A DNA stretch of 46,012 bases from an uncultured Clostridia bacterium (GCA_947589145.1 CANQCB010000001.1:1-46012); one strand, 5' to 3'. Counted from the stretch's first letter, positions 1 through 9,285 are shown. Notes: a model not told the origin generated them from the letters alone. Made by a program: numbers and translations.

Positions 1-2022
1 AGCGGCAAAGAACTCGGCGTAGACGATACCGTTATCGAAGGGGCGGAAGTGGACGGGCTCTTACAACTTCCCGTCGATACTCCGCTCGGCACGAATATAT
101 TGGACGTTCTCGGTAAAAACGAGTACGTGCTGGACGTCTCCGTTACCGCAAACAGACCCGACTGCCAGTCAATAGTCGGACTTGCAAGGGAAGTAGCCGC
201 TTCTATGGGCGTGAAGTTTACTCCGCCCGTAAATAAATATAAGACAATCGAATATAGCGGAGAATATGTGCCCACGGTAAAGATCACTTCGGATATTTGT
301 TCGAGGTATACGGGCAGACTTATCAAAGATGTGAAAATCAAGCAAAGTCCGAAATGGATGCGCGATCGACTCAGACTTGTAGGCGTACGCCCGATAAACA
401 ATATTGTCGATATTACAAACTACGTTTTATTCGAGATAGGGCAGCCGCTTCACTCGTTCGATTTGAGATTTATAGACAAGGGAATTATTGTCAGAACGGC
501 AAATAAGGACGAGAAAATCACCGCCCTCGACGGTAAAGAATATGTTTTATCCGACGATATGCTTGTAATAGCCGACGAACAGAAACCCATTGCAATAGCC
601 GGCGTAATGGGCGGAGAATATTCGGGAATTATGGATGACACCGCAACGGTGTTCCTTGAAGCCGCAAGATTCGAAAGGCGCAGCATTCGCGTAACCTCGA
701 GAAAACTCGGGCTCAGATCCGATTCCTCGGCAAGGTATGAAAAAGGCGTGGATTATCAAAGCGTCGACGAAGGTCGCGAACGCGCGCTCGCTCTTATTTA
801 TCAACTCAAAGCAGGCAAGATCGTGAACGTTCGCTCCGACGACGGAATACCTCGTCCGAAAGAAAAAGTAATCAATACTACCGCCGAGCAAATATGTTCT
901 ATTATCGGCATAGATATAGAAAAGTCGGATATAGAAAAAATATTGACCTCTCTCGATTTCAAAATAGCAAAAACCAAAGGGGACGATATAGTTTGCACCG
1001 TACCGCTTTTCAGAGAAGACATAGAAGACTTCGCAGACCTGTCCGAAGAAGTCATACGTTACTACGGCTACGATAATCTTAAACCCACTTTCTTAAAAAC
1101 CGCGTCTTGCACGTCGGGCGGACAGTCGTCGGACGACAAGCGTATGGATAACGTTAAAAATATCTTATGCGGCAAAGGAGCATTTGAGATAATGACTTAT
1201 TCGTTTATAAACGAAAAAGCGTCGGATATGCTCAAACTTAACTCAAATGACGCGCGCAGAAAGGTGATTAAGTTGAAAAATCCGTTAAATGAGGACACTG
1301 CCGTAATGCGCACGCAACTCGCACACAGTATGCTTACGACCATAGCTCTCAACCAATCGCGGGGAAACGATAACTTCCGTCTGTTTGAACTCGGCAGAAT
1401 TTATATCCCCGAAGGTGATGATCTGCCCAAAGAAAAGTTCGTTCTTTCTATCGGACTTTGCGGAAAGGCGGAAGATTTCTATACGGCGAAAGATATTGCC
1501 GAAGCCGTAATCGGATATTTCACAGACTCTTACGATATTGACTATGGCAAAGAGCCGTATCTTCATCCCGGCATAAGCGCATGCGTCAGCCTCGGAGACA
1601 AATTTATCGGCTCGTTCGGCGAAGTACACCCGACAGTGTGCGAGAATTACGGAATAAACGGCAAATGTTATATAGGCGAACTCGATATAACCGAACTTCT
1701 TGCGCTCGATAAACGAGAAATTAAGTATAAGACAATTTCGAAATATCCCTGCGTAAACAGAGACCTCGCAATGGTAGTCGCAGACAAGTGCAAAGTGGGT
1801 GACATCATAAAGGCGATCAAAGAAGCCTGCGGCGAAAACCTCGAAGAAGTCGCACTCTTCGACGTGTATAAAGGCGAACAAATCGAGAGCGGTAAAAAGA
1901 GTCTTGCGTTCTCTCTTAAATTCCGCTCCGTCGAAAAGACGCTCGGCGACTCCGATATACAATACATGATGCTCGAAACGATAAACAAACTCAAATCGGA
2001 TTTCGAGGCGGAACTCAGATAA
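1..2022 (+). CDS. pheT: Phenylalanyl-tRNA synthetase beta subunit, 5' end outside window
   Basis: Charges tRNA-Phe as the beta half of the cytoplasmic alpha2-beta2 enzyme. The frame is open from the first base, so the roughly 120 N-terminal residues of an ordinary ~800-residue PheT (start of the tRNA-binding OB domain) lie outside the window; 673 codons including the stop are present. Visible parts, counted from base 1: the end of the EMAP/OB region with the TANRPDC stretch, the B3/B4 editing domain (about residues 100-275, RPINNIVDITNYV), the B5 domain (about 285-365), the synthetase-like core, and a C-terminal FDX-ACB anticodon-binding domain (about 580-673, PCVNRDLAMVV). The stop overlaps the next ATG by one base (TAATG), so the two genes are translationally coupled. 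Identity is clear from family knowledge. Confidence 0.97.
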   Translation, partial: SGKELGVDDTVIEGAEVDGLLQLPVDTPLGTNILDVLGKNEYVLDVSVTANRPDCQSIVGLAREVAASMGVKFTPPVNKYKTIEYSGEYVPTVKITSDICSRYTGRLIKDVKIKQSPKWMRDRLRLVGVRPINNIVDITNYVLFEIGQPLHSFDLRFIDKGIIVRTANKDEKITALDGKEYVLSDDMLVIADEQKPIAIAGVMGGEYSGIMDDTATVFLEAARFERRSIRVTSRKLGLRSDSSARYEKGVDYQSVDEGRERALALIYQLKAGKIVNVRSDDGIPRPKEKVINTTAEQICSIIGIDIEKSDIEKILTSLDFKIAKTKGDDIVCTVPLFREDIEDFADLSEEVIRYYGYDNLKPTFLKTASCTSGGQSSDDKRMDNVKNILCGKGAFEIMTYSFINEKASDMLKLNSNDARRKVIKLKNPLNEDTAVMRTQLAHSMLTTIALNQSRGNDNFRLFELGRIYIPEGDDLPKEKFVLSIGLCGKAEDFYTAKDIAEAVIGYFTDSYDIDYGKEPYLHPGISACVSLGDKFIGSFGEVHPTVCENYGINGKCYIGELDITELLALDKREIKYKTISKYPCVNRDLAMVVADKCKVGDIIKAIKEACGENLEEVALFDVYKGEQIESGKKSLAFSLKFRSVEKTLGDSDIQYMMLETINKLKSDFEAELR

Positions 2023-3944
2023 TGGAAATTCTTGCTCCGGCAGGTAATATGAACGCGCTCAAAGCCGCAGTTGCTTGCGGCGCGGACGCGGTTTATCTCG
2101 GAACAACGGATTTCAGCGCACGCAGCAAGGCGAATTTTTCCGACGAAGAACTTCGCCTTGCCGTTTTATATTGTCATGATCGAGGCGTGCGCGTTTACGT
2201 GGCATTTAATACAATAATTAAGGACAAAGAAATTCCGATAGTCATAGAGAGCGCAAGAAAGGCGATTGAGATCGGCGCGGACGCCTTTTTGATACAGGAC
2301 CTCGGGCTATATACCGAACTTAATAAAACGTTCCCGAACGCGGTATATTTTGCCAGCACGCAAATGGGCATTCATAACGTTTATGGCGCAAAATTTGCGG
2401 AAAAAATGGGTTTTGACAGGGTTGTTCTATCTCGCGAGGTACTTTCCGAAGACATAAAAAAAATAAAGGAAAACACAAATCTCGAAATCGAATTATTTGC
2501 GCACGGCGCACATTGCGTCTCATTCTCCGGGAATTGCTATTTTTCCGCAATGGTATCCGGTTACAGCGGAAACAGAGGAAAGTGCCTGCAACTTTGCAGG
2601 AAGAAATATACGCTGACGGGTGGCGGCAGAAATAAAACGGGCTATATGCTTTCAGCCAAAGATATATGTATGCTCGGAAATATTGAAAAATTGAAAACTC
2701 TCGGCGTAGATTCGCTTAAAATAGAGGGCAGACTTCGCAGTGCGGAATATGCCGCGACCACGTCCGAAGTGTATAAGAGGGCAGTATCCTGCAAAATCAA
2801 AGACAGCGATATTATATCGCTTAAAACCGTATTCAATCGCGGAGACTTCTCGGAAGCATATATAAACGATGACAAAGCGGAAATAATATACGATAAACAG
2901 CAAAATCACATAGGAATAAAGGTTGCTAAAATATCCGCAACGCGAGGGAATAAACTTGTTCTGCGCGAAAAGTTCAATCGACATGTCGGCGACGGATATA
3001 AGATACTTCGAGGCGGCACGGAAGTGGGGAGTGCGCATGACGAAAAAGACGGCATAGTATTCGAAGGTAAAGTCTGCGCGGGCGATGAGTTGCGTCTGAC
3101 CAAAAGCGGCGAAATATCGAACTACGTCAAAAATCGAATTAAAGCCAATAAACAAGTAAAAGCACAAAATTTCACTAAAATTCCACGAAAAAACCATTGT
3201 ACTATGCCTGACATAGTATGCAATAAACTGATATTGCCGGATAGATGCAGGATCTTTACGGTGAGTGACGATACTTCGGAAACTCTGATCGATAATGCAG
3301 ATATGGTTATTTATTCGCCCTCGGAGTATTCTCTCGAAGCGGTAAATCGTTTTATAAATAAATGCAAAAAGCCCGTTATTCTCGATCTTCCTATCGAAGC
3401 GCGGGGAAATGACGTAGCCATACTCGAGGCTATTGTCAAAGAAAATATTTTCTGCGGATATGTCGCAAACAATGTTTATGCGCTCGAACTTTGCAAAAAT
3501 TATCCCGTCATACTCGGACCGGAAATGAATTCGGTTTCTTCTCGATTATTCCCCAAAATTTCTTCGTATGAGGCCGCCTATTCGGGCACAGGTGACGTCT
3601 TGCTCGTTTTCGGAAGAGTTCCGCTTATGAACTTTACGCACTGTCCCAAAAAGCAGCTTGGCTTTAATTGTTCAGACTGTTCGAAATGCACGTCCATTGA
3701 ATTGACGGACGAAATTAAAAACGAGTTTACAATCAGACGGCAAAAAATTCATTATTGTTATTTTCAATTACTTAATTCTAAAATACAAAATTTATTACCG
3801 AAAATCGATTGGAAAAAGCAAAGAAGATTATTGTACGACCTCAGAGATATCGACGAGGAATATTCCGCGCGCGTGATCTCCGGCGATTTTGCATTTGACG
3901 AGAGAATAAACACTTACGGCAGATTCGGAAAAGGAGTGAAGTAA
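2022..3944 (+). CDS. Peptidase U32 family protein (RlhA/TrhP-type RNA hydroxylase-like)
   Basis: 640 residues. The N-terminal half is a U32 TIM-barrel-like domain with the family signature at residues 156-175 (ELFAHGAHCVSFSGNC) and four cysteines at 165, 172, 188 and 192 that probably bind an iron-sulfur cluster. A DUF3656-like beta domain follows (about 290-375), as in RlhA, and a second U32-like part with another cysteine cluster (HCPKKQLGFNCSDCSKC) lies near residue 545. Characterised relatives hydroxylate 23S rRNA (RlhA) or tRNA wobble uridine (TrhP), so an RNA-modifying role is more likely than the historical collagenase label; the exact substrate cannot be read from sequence. It overlaps pheT by one base and mutS2 starts one base after its stop, so it sits inside a translation/repair operon. 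Confidence 0.88.
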   Translation: MEILAPAGNMNALKAAVACGADAVYLGTTDFSARSKANFSDEELRLAVLYCHDRGVRVYVAFNTIIKDKEIPIVIESARKAIEIGADAFLIQDLGLYTELNKTFPNAVYFASTQMGIHNVYGAKFAEKMGFDRVVLSREVLSEDIKKIKENTNLEIELFAHGAHCVSFSGNCYFSAMVSGYSGNRGKCLQLCRKKYTLTGGGRNKTGYMLSAKDICMLGNIEKLKTLGVDSLKIEGRLRSAEYAATTSEVYKRAVSCKIKDSDIISLKTVFNRGDFSEAYINDDKAEIIYDKQQNHIGIKVAKISATRGNKLVLREKFNRHVGDGYKILRGGTEVGSAHDEKDGIVFEGKVCAGDELRLTKSGEISNYVKNRIKANKQVKAQNFTKIPRKNHCTMPDIVCNKLILPDRCRIFTVSDDTSETLIDNADMVIYSPSEYSLEAVNRFINKCKKPVILDLPIEARGNDVAILEAIVKENIFCGYVANNVYALELCKNYPVILGPEMNSVSSRLFPKISSYEAAYSGTGDVLLVFGRVPLMNFTHCPKKQLGFNCSDCSKCTSIELTDEIKNEFTIRRQKIHYCYFQLLNSKIQNLLPKIDWKKQRRLLYDLRDIDEEYSARVISGDFAFDERINTYGRFGKGVK

Positions 3945-3945
3945 A

Positions 3946-6309
3946 ATGAACGATCCGATAAAGACTCTCGAATTGGATAAAATTCTTACTCTTGCGTCCG
4001 GCTATGCGTCATCATCGCGCGCTAAGAGCAGAATAACCGCGCTTTTACCGACCCAAAATTATGACGAGATTTTGTCTCGTCTCGATTTTACCCGTCAAGC
4101 CGAGTTGCTTATATCCAAATACCGTTACGGCGGCGTAGAACCGTTCGACGATATCGACGAAACGCTGGAAAAAGCTCGCATAGGGGCGACTCTCACGATG
4201 GACGAACTTTTATCCGTCGCAACGGTACTTCGCAGCTCACGCCTTGCTAAAAGCTCGCTCGATTCCTTTTACGATGACGTCGATAAAATAAAGGATATCG
4301 CGTTCCGAATATTCGCGGATAAGACGCTCGAGGACGATATCAAGCGCAATATTTTGTCCGAAACGGAGATGAGCGATACGGCAAGCGACGCACTTGCCGA
4401 TATACGAAAAAACTTGAAAAGGGCAAAAGCGAAGCTCGTGGACAGGTTAGCGTCCTTCACTCAAAATAACGAATATTCAAAATATTTACAAGATAATTTC
4501 TATACGCTTCGCGCAGGAAGATATGTATTGCCCGTAAAAAGCGAGTGCAGGCATAATGTGCCCGGACTTTTGCACGATCAATCGGCAAGCGGTTCGACAG
4601 TTTATATCGAGCCCTTTGACATCGTCTCTTCCAACAACGAAATCGTCCGCCTCGAAGGCGACGAACGCAGAGAAATCGAGCGCATTTTACAGGCATATTC
4701 GGCAAGAGTACTTGCGCAAATAGACAATCTATATGACGCGCAGGAGCGGCTCACTCTTCTTGACACGTATTTTGCTCTTGCGGGATATTCTTTTTCTATA
4801 GACGGTATTATGCCAAAAATAAATTTTGCGCAAACAGTGGATCTGAAAAAGGCAAGACATCCGCTTATAGACAAAAAATCAGTCGTGCCGATCGATATTT
4901 CGGTAGGAATGAACGGCTCGCGCATATTGCTTATATCGGGTCCGAACACGGGAGGAAAAACTGTTTCGCTCAAAACGGTAGGATTATTGTCGCTTATGCT
5001 CTCCGTCGGACTGCTTATTCCTTGTGAACGGGGAAGCGAAATGGCGGTATTCGATAATATATTTTGCGATATCGGCGACGATCAGGATATAAGCCGAAAT
5101 CTCTCCACGTTTTCCTCGCACATCAAAAATCTCAAAGATATAACGGAGTCGTTCACCAACGAAAGCCTTATCCTTTTGGATGAAATCGGAAGTTGCACCG
5201 CGCCGGAAGAGGGCGCGGCAATAGCGATCGGCGTTTTGGATTATATTTCCGCAACGGGAGCAATGTCCGTTGTTACTACCCATTATCCGCAGCTCAAAGA
5301 ATACGCCATGACTTCGGATAAAATAACGAACGCGGGAATGCAATTCGACGCCCAAACGCTCAGACCTACTTATAAACTGATCGTGGGCTATCCGGGATCG
5401 AGCAACGCAATCGAGACCGCCGCCGCGCTCGGACTTGCAGACGGTATTATTAACGTGGCGAAACAGCGGCTGAATTACAATGCCGAGGACAATTACGAAT
5501 CTGTCTTGAAAAAAGCGTTCGCCATTAAATCCGAAGCCGAAGAAGAGTTAAAACGCGCGTCGGAAGCGAAGGCGGAAGCGGAAAGAAAACTCGAAAAAAT
5601 ATCCGCGGACGAGCAAAAAGTCGGCGACGCGCTCGCCCGTATAAATTCCAACGCAAAAGCGGAAACAAAAAAGATAGTCAATAAAGCTGCGGAAAAAGCA
5701 AGCGAAATCATAGAAGAAATCCAACGCGAACTTCGCGAAGCCGACGAACAAGCCTTGCTCAAAGCTAAAAGAGATTTAAAACGTATCGAGGCGCTGGCAT
5801 ACGACAGCGGGGAAGAAATGCACAGCGTGCTTTCGGAAGAAATATCTCCATCCGAAATTAAAGTCGGAGTGCAAGTCGTAATAAAATCTTTCGGCTTGGA
5901 AGGGAAAATATCCAAGTTGCGCGAGGATAAAAAAGAAGCGGAAGTCGACTGTAACGGAAAAATATTGAAAGTCACATACGCGGATCTTGCAAAACCTATG
6001 TCGACGCAAAGAAAAGAGCAACGCAGGGAATACAAGCCCGCGAAAGCGGCGCAACCCGTCATTCTTACAAGAGAAGTTAATGTGATCGGACAGACCGTCG
6101 CGGACGCTATCGACATACTCGATCCTATCATAAACGACCCGAACCGAATCGGTCTGAAAGAACTCAGAATAATTCACGGCAAAGGAACCGGCGCCTTGGG
6201 AAAAGGAATACAAACATACTTATCTGCTTGTCGGTCGGTAAAGTCATTCCGATACGGGAGATACGGCGAAGGCGATAACGGAGTAACGATTGTCGAATTT
6301 GCGGATTAA
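3946..6309 (+). CDS. mutS2: Endonuclease MutS2 / ribosome-collision factor
   Basis: 787 residues, normal length for MutS2. It has the MutS core without the mismatch-reading N-terminal domain. Seen directly: LHDQSASGSTVYIEP (209-223), ATPase Walker A GPNTGGKT (332-339), STFSSHIKNL (388-397), Walker B LILLDEIG (408-415), TTH switch (444-446), a long charged coiled coil (about 500-620), a KOW-like segment (about 640-680) and a C-terminal Smr domain with IIHGKGTGALGKGI. Family members suppress homologous recombination or split stalled ribosomes (RqcU in Bacillus); which applies here is not readable. Last gene of the pheT-U32-mutS2 run. No GC-rich terminator is visible behind it. Confidence 0.97.
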   Translation: MNDPIKTLELDKILTLASGYASSSRAKSRITALLPTQNYDEILSRLDFTRQAELLISKYRYGGVEPFDDIDETLEKARIGATLTMDELLSVATVLRSSRLAKSSLDSFYDDVDKIKDIAFRIFADKTLEDDIKRNILSETEMSDTASDALADIRKNLKRAKAKLVDRLASFTQNNEYSKYLQDNFYTLRAGRYVLPVKSECRHNVPGLLHDQSASGSTVYIEPFDIVSSNNEIVRLEGDERREIERILQAYSARVLAQIDNLYDAQERLTLLDTYFALAGYSFSIDGIMPKINFAQTVDLKKARHPLIDKKSVVPIDISVGMNGSRILLISGPNTGGKTVSLKTVGLLSLMLSVGLLIPCERGSEMAVFDNIFCDIGDDQDISRNLSTFSSHIKNLKDITESFTNESLILLDEIGSCTAPEEGAAIAIGVLDYISATGAMSVVTTHYPQLKEYAMTSDKITNAGMQFDAQTLRPTYKLIVGYPGSSNAIETAAALGLADGIINVAKQRLNYNAEDNYESVLKKAFAIKSEAEEELKRASEAKAEAERKLEKISADEQKVGDALARINSNAKAETKKIVNKAAEKASEIIEEIQRELREADEQALLKAKRDLKRIEALAYDSGEEMHSVLSEEISPSEIKVGVQVVIKSFGLEGKISKLREDKKEAEVDCNGKILKVTYADLAKPMSTQRKEQRREYKPAKAAQPVILTREVNVIGQTVADAIDILDPIINDPNRIGLKELRIIHGKGTGALGKGIQTYLSACRSVKSFRYGRYGEGDNGVTIVEFAD

Positions 6310-6356
6310 GGGCGAATTTTAATAAAAATATAATTTTTTAATAAAAATTGAAATTA

Positions 6357-6399
6357 TTTGTCAAAAATACTTGACAGATAATTTTTTTAGTGTTATTAT
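6357..6399 (+). promoter_or_regulatory. Promoter of the Spo0A_C-like gene, with 0A-box-like dyad
   Basis: The -35 TTGACA (6371-6376) and -10 TATTAT (6394-6399) are separated by 17 nt. TTTGTCAAAA (6357-6366) resembles the Bacillus Spo0A box, and its core TGTCAA (6359-6364) forms an inverted pair with the -35 TTGACA (6371-6376). Start of transcription would be near 6406. Promoter elements are seen; operator function is inference. Confidence 0.75.
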
Positions 6400-6408
6400 T
6401 CTTTAACG

Positions 6409-6433
6409 AATTAAACATTATTTATGTTTAATT
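6409..6433 (+). repeat. 10-bp inverted repeat just after the promoter
   Basis: AATTAAACAT (6409-6418) and ATGTTTAATT (6424-6433) are perfect inverted arms around five bases. The repeat begins about where transcription should start, so it is either an operator or a 5' RNA hairpin. No T-run follows, so it is not a terminator. Confidence 0.6.
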
Positions 6434-6466
6434 TTAACAATTTATTAAAAAAGGAGAGGTACGAAA

Positions 6467-6829
6467 ATGAACGCACTTAAAGAGAAAGCAATGAGAAACG
6501 AACTGAGTAAATATTTACTCGGAATGGGAATTTATCCGAATATTATCGGATTTGCCAACCTGATCAATTCGGTTATATTGATCGTTGACAGCGAAATTCC
6601 TTACGAAAACATCGGCAAGGTATTCGAAATTGCAGGGAAGAAAACGAATAAATCGGGCTCTGCGGTAGAAAGATCCATCAGAACGCTTATTCTGCGTTGT
6701 GAGGCTGCGAAAACTTTTGCAAAGCTCAACGAATATTTCGGATATACCGTATACCACGAGAACTATCCGATAAGCGCAAGCGAACTCGTCTATCTTTTAG
6801 CGACAAAATTGAGCTTATCCGATTTATGA
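6467..6829 (+). CDS. Stand-alone Spo0A C-terminal DNA-binding domain protein
   Basis: 120 residues that align along the whole length with the sporulation master regulator Spo0A's C-terminal effector domain: an N-terminal helix pair (LGMGIYPNIIGFANLINSV matches the IHEIGVPAHIKGYLYL region), a recognition-helix motif SGSAVERSIR (Spo0A SRVERAIR), and the ending FGYTVYHENYPISASELVYLLATKLSL. The phosphoryl-receiver domain that normally precedes it is absent: the upstream DNA holds a promoter and the site AAAGGAGAGG before the ATG, so this is a complete small gene and not a 3' fragment. Likely a constitutive or otherwise controlled DNA-binding regulator; targets unknown. A terminator-like hairpin follows at 6862. 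Homology by motif recognition is strong; function is inference. Confidence 0.85.
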   Translation: MNALKEKAMRNELSKYLLGMGIYPNIIGFANLINSVILIVDSEIPYENIGKVFEIAGKKTNKSGSAVERSIRTLILRCEAAKTFAKLNEYFGYTVYHENYPISASELVYLLATKLSLSDL

Positions 6830-6861
6830 CGCCACGCGCATAGCATATTTATTCCCCGGAC

Positions 6862-6900
6862 AATAGCCGCATTGCAAAAGCTGTGCGGCTATTCCTCTTT
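6862..6900 (+). terminator. Probable terminator of the Spo0A_C-like gene
   Basis: Perfect 10-bp stem AATAGCCGCA (6862-6871) / TGCGGCTATT (6884-6893) followed by a short pyrimidine run (CCTCTTT). The run is weak, so efficiency is uncertain. Between it and the thrS promoter (6901-7065) I see no gene; only a 12-bp palindrome GCAGCGCGCTGC at 6919-6930. Confidence 0.6.
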
Positions 6901-7065
6901 GATTTCAAATACATTTAGGCAGCGCGCTGCAAAACAAACGACTTGTAACATAAATCTCAAAAAACGCTATAATCTATATTGTGTTATTTGCGCTTATTTT
7001 CATAATTGTTTTTATTCGTCAATACGTCGTCAGACATAAATTTCTACGATAATCGCAAATTTTGC

Positions 7066-7094
7066 TTGACAAAGAGTTTTTTTTGCGTTAATAT
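7066..7094 (+). promoter_or_regulatory. thrS promoter
   Basis: -35 TTGACA (7066-7071), 17-nt spacer, -10 TAATAT (7089-7094). Predicted transcription start near 7101, giving a leader of about 245 nt. Confidence 0.85.
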
Positions 7095-7100
7095 ACAGAA

Positions 7101-7325
7101 AATTTGATTTTCCGATGCTGCGGACAAGTAGTATAGGGGTAACGGTGCGAAAAAGAGAGCGGTCTCTTGGCTGAGAGGATTGCGCGCGCCGCCGAAGCGA
7201 AACCACCGAAGCGGAAAGCCACGGAGAGTATCTCCGAAAACAAGGCTGCATTTATGCGGCGAATTAAGGTGGAACCACGGTCTGATCAATCGTCCTTAGC
7301 ATTGTTTGCTTCGGACTTTTTTATT
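7101..7325 (+). promoter_or_regulatory. Threonine T-box riboswitch with terminator
   Basis: The T-box sequence AAGGTGGAACCACGG is at 7266-7280. A GAA-ACC-A specifier loop (ACC at 7202-7204) names threonine, matching the downstream thrS. Stem I with an AGUA-like bulge and GAGAG-type loops covers about 7110-7230. The antiterminator pairs TAAGG (7265-7269) with CCTTA (7294-7298); the competing terminator pairs GTCC (7292-7295) with GGAC (7313-7316) plus an inner AGCA/TGCT helix, followed by TTTTTT at 7317-7322. Uncharged tRNA-Thr should stabilise the antiterminator and switch thrS on (established mechanism). Confidence 0.96.
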
Positions 7326-7344
7326 TTGTAAACTCGGAGGAAAA

Positions 7345-9285
7345 ATGAAAGTTACATTAAAAGACGGATCTCAGATTACAGTCGAAAAGGGCGCAAGAAT
7401 AATCGACGTTGCCGCACAAATAAGCGAAGGCTTGGCAAGAGTTGCGCTGATAGCACGGTTAAACGGGACGCTCGTCGATCTTACGCGCGAGATTACCGAA
7501 GACAGTACTCTCGAAATTTTGACGTTCAAAGACGAGGAAGGCAGAAACGCATACAGACATACCTGCGCCCACGTACTTGCGCAAGCGGTTAAAAACCTTT
7601 ACCCGGAAGCAAAACTCGCCATCGGACCCGCAATAAAGACAGGCTTTTATTATGACTTCGACCTGCCTTCTTCGATAACCATGGACGATATTCCGCGTAT
7701 AGAAAAGGAAATGGAGTCCATTATTAAGGCAGATTTCCCGATAGAACGCTCGGTCGTGACGCGCAAGCAGGCTGTTACCAAAATGCGCGGCTTTGGAGAA
7801 ATTTACAAATTGCAACTCATAGAGGATCTTCCCAGAGGTGCGGAGATTACTCTCTATTCGCAGGGAAATTACGTCGATCTTTGCGCGGGACCGCACCTCA
7901 TGAGCACGGGTAAAATCAAGTGTTTCAAACTTACCCAAATTACCGGCGCATATTGGAAGGGCAACGAGCAAAATAAAATGCTCACACGAATTTACGGCAC
8001 GGCATTTGAAAAGAAGTCGGAAATGACGGAATATCTTCAAGCCGTCGAGGACGCGAAAAAGCGGGATCACAACAAAATCGGCCGTGAACTCGAAATTTTC
8101 ATGACCGACGAACTCGTAGGTCAGGGCTTACCGCTTTTCATGCCAAAAGGCGCAAAGCTCTTGCAAATTCTCCAACGTTTCGTAGAGGACGAGGAAGAGC
8201 GCAGGGGATATATGTTCACAAAAACGCCGCTTATGGCGAAGAGCGACCTCTACAAAGTTTCCGGACACTGGGAGCACTATAAGGACGGAATGTTCGTACT
8301 CGGAGACGAGGCAATGGACGACGAAGTTTATGCGCTTCGTCCGATGACCTGTCCGTTTCAATATCTGATCTATAAGAACGGTATCAAGAGTTATCGCGAC
8401 CTTCCTTGCCGTTACAGCGAAACTTCCACACTTTTCCGAAACGAAGCGAGCGGAGAAATGCACGGTCTTACGCGTGTACGCCAATTTACGCTTTCCGACG
8501 CGCATATCGTCTGCACGCCCGAACAGGTAGAGGACGAATTCAAACGAATTCTCGACCTGATTCTGTATATCGAGGACTGTCTCGGCATACGCAACGAGAT
8601 ATCTTACAGATTCTCGAAGTGGGATCCGAAGAAAAAATCGAAGTATATAAACAATCCCAAAGGGTGGAACGACACGCAGGCGCTCATGAAAAAGATACTC
8701 GACGATATCGGGCTCGATTATGTCGAAGCGGACGGCGAAGCGGCTTTCTACGGCCCGAAACTCGACTTGCAGGCTTCGAACGTTTGGGGCAAAGAGGATA
8801 CGATAATAACTATTCAGATCGATTTCGGACTTGCCGAGCGTTTCGACATGACGTATATCGACGAAAACGGCGCAAAACAGCGTCCCATGATAATTCATCG
8901 CTCGTCTATCGGCAGCTACGAGCGCACGATTGCAATGCTTATCGAAAAGTACGCCGGAGCATTTCCTCTTTGGATGTCTCCCACGCAGGTTAAAGTTATG
9001 GCGCTTACCGACAGAACGACGGAGAAATGCACGGAAGTCGCCGACGCGTTGAAAAAACAAGGCATACGCACCGAGGTCGATCTTCGAAACGAAAAAATAG
9101 GCTTCAAAATCAGAGAAGCGCAACTCGATAAAGTTCCCTATATGCTCATAATCGGCGATAAAGAAGCCGAAGCCGGGCTTGTTTCGGTGCGTTCGAGAAA
9201 GAGCGGCGATCTCGGAACGATGACCCTCGACGCTTTCTGCGAGCGCGTTAAAAAAGAAATCGAAAGTTTTTCTTTGGAAAATTGA
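7345..9285 (+). CDS. thrS: Threonyl-tRNA synthetase
   Basis: 646 residues, usual length. TGS domain (1-60), editing/SAD domain with HxxxH at H72 and H76 and DLCAGPH near 179-184, class II catalytic core with zinc ligands C336, H387 and H518, and a C-terminal anticodon-binding domain (about 545-640). The start is the ATG at 7345, eight bases or so after GGAGG (7337-7340 region). An in-frame TTG at 7306 would add 13 residues but lies inside the T-box terminator and has no ribosome site, so it is rejected. Expression is controlled by the threonine T-box directly upstream. A strong promoter for infC follows immediately. Confidence 0.98.
   Translation: MKVTLKDGSQITVEKGARIIDVAAQISEGLARVALIARLNGTLVDLTREITEDSTLEILTFKDEEGRNAYRHTCAHVLAQAVKNLYPEAKLAIGPAIKTGFYYDFDLPSSITMDDIPRIEKEMESIIKADFPIERSVVTRKQAVTKMRGFGEIYKLQLIEDLPRGAEITLYSQGNYVDLCAGPHLMSTGKIKCFKLTQITGAYWKGNEQNKMLTRIYGTAFEKKSEMTEYLQAVEDAKKRDHNKIGRELEIFMTDELVGQGLPLFMPKGAKLLQILQRFVEDEEERRGYMFTKTPLMAKSDLYKVSGHWEHYKDGMFVLGDEAMDDEVYALRPMTCPFQYLIYKNGIKSYRDLPCRYSETSTLFRNEASGEMHGLTRVRQFTLSDAHIVCTPEQVEDEFKRILDLILYIEDCLGIRNEISYRFSKWDPKKKSKYINNPKGWNDTQALMKKILDDIGLDYVEADGEAAFYGPKLDLQASNVWGKEDTIITIQIDFGLAERFDMTYIDENGAKQRPMIIHRSSIGSYERTIAMLIEKYAGAFPLWMSPTQVKVMALTDRTTEKCTEVADALKKQGIRTEVDLRNEKIGFKIREAQLDKVPYMLIIGDKEAEAGLVSVRSRKSGDLGTMTLDAFCERVKKEIESFSLEN

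Noticed and set aside
2022..3944. Collagenase/protease function for the U32 protein
   Set aside because: The cysteine cluster and DUF3656-like part match RNA hydroxylases; proteolysis is historical for the family.
6310..6356. Terminator after mutS2
   Set aside because: Only A/T-rich inverted bases (AATTTT...AAAATT) without a stable GC stem.
6919..6930. Palindrome GCAGCGCGCTGC as a regulatory site
   Set aside because: Isolated, far from promoter boxes, no second copy seen.
7306..7344. TTG start for thrS at 7306
   Set aside because: It is inside the T-box terminator; ATG 7345 has GGAGG and matches the family start.
8128..9123. Long open frame of 331 codons opposite thrS
   Set aside because: It mirrors the codon pattern of thrS, has no promoter or ribosome site and no family likeness.
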